NCBI GenBank assembly: GCA_963746255.1
Contig: CAVVAJ010000009.1
Location: 930,001-994,000, forward strand
Length of the DNA stretch: 64,000 nucleotides
Source of the DNA: DAOVXM01 sp963746255
Lineage (GTDB): Bacteria; Chloroflexota; Anaerolineae; Anaerolineales; UBA4823
Direction: 5' to 3'
The notes under the pieces are model-generated. The model was given only the letters and a program-made list of their open reading frames with translations, did not search any database and was not told the origin of the DNA. This document shows positions 61,413-64,000 of this stretch, piece by piece; the first letter of the stretch is position 1, and every line of letters starts with the position of its first letter. The position numbers were made by a program, and so were the translations under genes.

Positions 61413-62582
61413 TCAGGTCAAATATTTCAGTCCGCTGCCGGTGTTAAACAGCACGACACTTTCTTCGGTTTGGATCCATCCATCACGAACGAGATATTCT
61501 AAACCTGCAAGTGTTGCGGCACCTTCCGGTGCGGCGAATACACCTTCTAAATTCGCCAACAGCTCTTGGGCGCAGCGGATATCTTCATCGGCCACAGCGA
61601 CAGCGGTACCGTTGCTCTCATATAGCGTTTCCATTATCAACCGGTCAGCAAAACTTAGTGGCACACGCATTCCTATGGCTAGCGTCTGGGCAGCTTCCCA
61701 AAATTCACAGGCAGGATTTTTGTTCTCAAAAGCTTTTATCACTGGAGCACAGCCTGCCGCCTGCACAACTACCATCCTTGGGAGTTTACTGCTTTCTAAC
61801 CAACCCAGTGCTTCCAATTCCCGAAATGCTTTCCACATCCCGATCAAACCAGTCCCCCCTCCGGTTGGGTAGATTATGACGTCAGGCAACTTCCACCCAA
61901 AGCTCTCAGCCACTTCGTACCCCATGATTTTCTTGCCTTCCACCCGGTATGGCTCTTTGAATGTGGACATATCGAACCACCCTTCTCGATTTACTTTGTC
62001 CTTAACCACACGGGCGGCATCGCTGATCAAACCCTCGACCAGTTCGACCTCGGCACCAGCGATGCGGCTCTCTACCATATTAGCGACTGGTGTGTCATTG
62101 GGCATAACGACAGCTGCTTTCATACCGCCGCGTGCTGCGTATGATGCCAATGCCCCGCCGGCATTCCCCGCAGTAGGGATGATCAATTTCGAGACTCCCA
62201 ATTCTTTTGCTTTCGATACGGCTGATGCCAAACCGCGTGCTTTGAATGTCCCGGTTGGATTTTGGCTTTCATCTTTTATATACAACTTCCGCAAACCCAA
62301 ATGCTCCCCCAATCTGTCTGTCCTGAGCAGGGGTGTGTCCCCTTCCCCCAGACTAACAATGTTCTTTTGATCAAACACTGGCAGCAGCTCATGCCAGCGC
62401 CACATGTTATGCGTTCGTTGGGCGACTTGGTCCCGGTCGAGATTCCGTCGGACAGATTCAAGATCGTAGATCGATAACAATGGGGATTGGCATGTTTCGC
62501 AAAAGGTCTGCACTTCGTCAACTGGAAATAAACCGCTACATTCAGCACACTCGAGGTTGTGGAAATACGAGTAGTTTGTCAT
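61413..62582 (-). CDS. thrC: Threonine synthase
   Basis: 389 residues. An N-terminal zinc ribbon (C12, C15, C28, C31: LECAECSGLF and FCETCQSP) precedes the fold-type II PLP domain. PLP Lys114 in ESQNPTGTFKARG; glycine loop TAGNAGGALASYAARGG; YPTGGGTGLIGMWKAF; C-terminal FNTGSGLKYL. It forms threonine from O-phosphohomoserine. The length and ribbon agree with the archaeal/bacterial short class. No other thr genes nearby. A TATAAT on the minus strand (62627-62622), 40 bp upstream, is a fair -10 box. Confidence 0.93.
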   Translation of the reverse strand: MTNYSYFHNLECAECSGLFPVDEVQTFCETCQSPLLSIYDLESVRRNLDRDQVAQRTHNMWRWHELLPVFDQKNIVSLGEGDTPLLRTDRLGEHLGLRKLYIKDESQNPTGTFKARGLASAVSKAKELGVSKLIIPTAGNAGGALASYAARGGMKAAVVMPNDTPVANMVESRIAGAEVELVEGLISDAARVVKDKVNREGWFDMSTFKEPYRVEGKKIMGYEVAESFGWKLPDVIIYPTGGGTGLIGMWKAFRELEALGWLESSKLPRMVVVQAAGCAPVIKAFENKNPACEFWEAAQTLAIGMRVPLSFADRLIMETLYESNGTAVAVADEDIRCAQELLANLEGVFAAPEGAATLAGLEYLVRDGWIQTEESVVLFNTGSGLKYLT

Positions 62583-62857
62583 ACCTATGTCTCTTATTTT
62601 CTGTCAGCAATTTTGCATGCATTATACTCGCCCTCCGATATCGACAGTTAATTACTTCCACCAGGTTACATATTACGGCAAACCCCTCCCGGGTAGCATG
62701 CCGAACCTCCCAAGGGTTGCATGCCAGCCAGGTTTTTATATGTAAAAATAGATTTAACCGCATTAGATACATTGCGAAGACTGTGATCTAATGATGCCAA
62801 GCTCACCCAATTAGATTACTCGCCCAGCATACGCGGAGATTATCCGTAAAAACACTT
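62583..62857. other. Gene-free stretch upstream of thrC
   Basis: Holds the probable minus-strand -10 box at 62622-62627. GCATGCC occurs twice near 62697-62728 within GC-rich sequence. I looked for a T-box leader and did not find its conserved GGTGGAACC. Confidence 0.35.
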
Positions 62858-62860
62858 TCC

Positions 62861-63022
62861 AGGATTGCTCAGAGAGCCAAACTAGTGTTCCGTGAGGCTT
62901 TTTCAACATCAGTGAAAACAGCGGTCAAGGGGCATGTCAGCAATATTCTCAGCAAACTTCATTTAGCTGACCGCACCCAAGCCGCTGTTTATACTTATCA
63001 GCAAGGCATTGTCCGGCGGTAG
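62861..63022 (+). pseudogene. Remnant of LuxR/NarL-type DNA-binding domain
   Basis: The plus frame reads SVKTAVKGHVSNILSKLHLA then DRTQAAVYTYQQGIVRR and TAG at 63020-63022. This is the C-terminal half of a NarL/LuxR helix-turn-helix, ending where response regulators end. Upstream the sequence AQRAKLVFREAFS still follows the first helix but is degenerate, and no receiver domain remains. The normal pattern is SVKTVKGHVSNILSKL, so one residue is extra. A decayed two-component regulator; no start codon. Confidence 0.75.
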
Positions 63023-63051
63023 GTGTTTTCCACTCGCTTGTATTGTCACAT

Positions 63052-63540
63052 TTATAGTTCCTCAAACCGGTCCATATGCAGGTTCTTCTTGCTGAAGCGT
63101 GGATCGAAAACCCGACCATTCATTACGATATAGACGCCCTCAGCAAGGGTCTGCAGAGCTATGACTGCACAGCCGATATTGAATTGAGCATCCGTTTCAC
63201 GAAAAGTCGCTGGCTGCATCGCTCCAGTAATGACAATTACCTTCCCTGGTATGTCGAGGAGAGATAATGCTGTATCTACCATTGTATCGGTCCCATGAGT
63301 GATTAGGATACGGTGATGCGGATCACCTTGAATCTTGTCATGGATAATAGACCGGTCGCGGTCTGTTAGTTGCAAACTATCCTTCTTAAATATGGATTCG
63401 ATTTCATATTCGACATCCACATTTGCTTGGTCGAGAATCGGGAGGATCTGCGGGTCACCGACTTCAAATTCGCTGGTCAGGGTTGAATAGTACTTGTCAA
63501 TCGATCCCCCAGTCGTATAAATCTTGATGTTAGTAGTCAT
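63052..63540 (-). CDS. Short asparaginase-like protein
   Basis: 162 residues. It covers only the N-terminal domain of type I/II asparaginases: IYTTGGSIDK (first catalytic Thr motif) and ILITHGTDTMVDTA (second Thr-Asp motif), with GKVIVITGAMQPA. The usual 150-residue C-terminal domain is missing, yet the gene ends cleanly. Stand-alone short forms of this family occur in bacteria, so it need not be a truncation. Activity unproven. TTG/ATG alternatives are absent; ATG 63540. Confidence 0.8.
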   Translation of the reverse strand: MTTNIKIYTTGGSIDKYYSTLTSEFEVGDPQILPILDQANVDVEYEIESIFKKDSLQLTDRDRSIIHDKIQGDPHHRILITHGTDTMVDTALSLLDIPGKVIVITGAMQPATFRETDAQFNIGCAVIALQTLAEGVYIVMNGRVFDPRFSKKNLHMDRFEEL

Positions 63541-63682
63541 AATTCACCGAGAGTCTTAGAATTAAAAGCAAAATGAGCCATGGCTCTTTGCCTAGCACAA
63601 GTATAATCCCTAGACAGCCATCCACAGGGAAGAATGGACATTAACGTATAGAATCTCGGCATAGCATGACATAAAGGAACGT

Positions 63683-64000
63683 ATGGAAAAGGAACGTCTA
63701 TTCACTGCATTCCGCATAGCAGCGGAGATATTTGCAGCAGTTGTCGTTACATTGTTGGGAGCGGGTTTACTCTGCTGGTTAGCCGGATGGCGTACTTACT
63801 ACCAGTATGGCACAGTAATCATCTGGTTCGGCATAGCAATTGGGGGCATGGGTTTGTTTACTTTTCTCGGGAATCGGGGCAGTAAACGCAGGTTTTCTGA
63901 AAGCAATACGCAAACATCTAGTCGGGGCAGAATCCATAAATCTACAAATCAACCCAGTGGCAAATCGAGTCAATCTCACCGGTCCGCAATGATAATGCTG
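63683..64000 (+). CDS. Small two-helix membrane protein, 3' end outside window (partial)
   Basis: ATG 63683 with AAAGGA 6 bp upstream. The frame is open through the window end (106 codons). Two membrane helices: about residues 10-34 (IFAAVVVTLLGAGLLCWLAG) and 38-62 (YGTVIIWFGIAIGGMGLFTF). After that the sequence is basic and Ser-rich (NRGSKRRF onward). Not recognised. Confidence 0.6.
   Translation, partial: MEKERLFTAFRIAAEIFAAVVVTLLGAGLLCWLAGWRTYYQYGTVIIWFGIAIGGMGLFTFLGNRGSKRRFSESNTQTSSRGRIHKSTNQPSGKSSQSHRSAMIML

Noticed and set aside
62583..62760. T-box leader for thrC
   Set aside because: GC-rich inverted sequence is present, but the conserved GGTGGAACC antiterminator block is not found.
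62882..62894. CTAGTGTTCCGT, matching the end of the double-hairpin repeat in inverse orientation, as a third copy
   Set aside because: Only about 12 bases match and the same bases are explained as part of the LuxR-type gene remnant; the rest of the repeat is absent.
1..64000. CRISPR array, prophage, integron or secretion gene cluster
   Set aside because: Looked for spaced direct repeats, integrases, phage structural genes and att-like repeats at the tRNA; none found.

Overview
The window reads as a chromosomal segment of a Chloroflexota bacterium, most likely of the Anaerolineae group. This is inferred from gene style: small secreted proteins carrying a GGGGG/SGFWCG signature, tandem DUF3048 lipoproteins, many lipoproteins with Pro/Thr linkers, two b6-type cytochrome bc complexes, and a quinone-dependent respiratory gene set. 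Base composition is near 50% GC. There is no sign of phage, plasmid or CRISPR. The only intact mobile element is one IS30-family insertion sequence.

Layout. 1-1.3 kb: the end of a secreted repeat protein and a small exported protein. 1.9-5.9 kb: first cytochrome bc complex (Rieske, fused cytochrome b, diheme cytochrome c, broken tandem cytochrome c). 6.9-7.6 kb: surE with an in-frame amber codon. 7.7-12.6 kb: a pyrimidine operon (pyrC, pyrB, fused pyrF-pyrE, pyrD) behind a leader with two intrinsic terminators and a possible leader peptide. 12.5-15.2 kb: two DUF3048 lipoproteins. 15.4-18.1 kb: small membrane proteins and a DUF402 protein. 18.2-23.1 kb: thiamine module on the minus strand, with a TPP riboswitch followed by thiN, thiB, thiP and thiQ. 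23.2-24.5 kb: two DUF1269 proteins. 24.8-28.3 kb: a rhomboid protease followed by three single-pass coiled-coil proteins. 28.4-32.6 kb: NUDIX hydrolase, a bacterial eRF1-like protein, HtrA protease and a DnaJ-type chaperone. 33-38 kb: histidine kinase, a DNPH1-like nucleotide hydrolase and a SERCA-type Ca2+ ATPase. 38.3-46.2 kb: icd, a second cytochrome bc complex, sdhCDAB and tRNA-Arg(CCU). 46.6-55.6 kb: DUF389, CPBP protease, META/SH3 lipoprotein, radical-SAM maturase and two stress-type envelope proteins. 55.7-60.4 kb: a damaged zone with IS30, an AI-2E pseudogene, an FTR1/sigma-factor chimera with its orphan anti-sigma factor, and a DtxR-family regulator. 60.8-64 kb: deazaflavin-dependent oxidoreductase, threonine synthase, a decayed LuxR-type fragment, a short asparaginase-like protein and a membrane protein cut by the window edge.

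The core theme is aerobic energy metabolism. Isocitrate dehydrogenase and succinate dehydrogenase feed quinone, and dihydroorotate dehydrogenase also delivers electrons to quinone. Two distinct quinol:cytochrome c oxidoreductases can draw from that pool. A second theme is gene decay: four genes carry frameshifts, stops or a deletion fusion, plus one remnant. Most long neighbours are intact, so at least the 13-bp duplication and the deletion fusion look real; single-base changes could still be sequencing errors.

Most notable observations: the pyr leader resembles a UTP-sensitive, translation-coupled attenuator; the TPP riboswitch appears to hide the Shine-Dalgarno of a TTG-started thiN; two copies of a 120-bp double-hairpin repeat look like a MITE; and a deletion has joined FTR1 to an ECF sigma factor. 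I saw no wholly new multi-gene system. The rhomboid plus three coiled-coil proteins is the best candidate for an uncharacterised functional unit.
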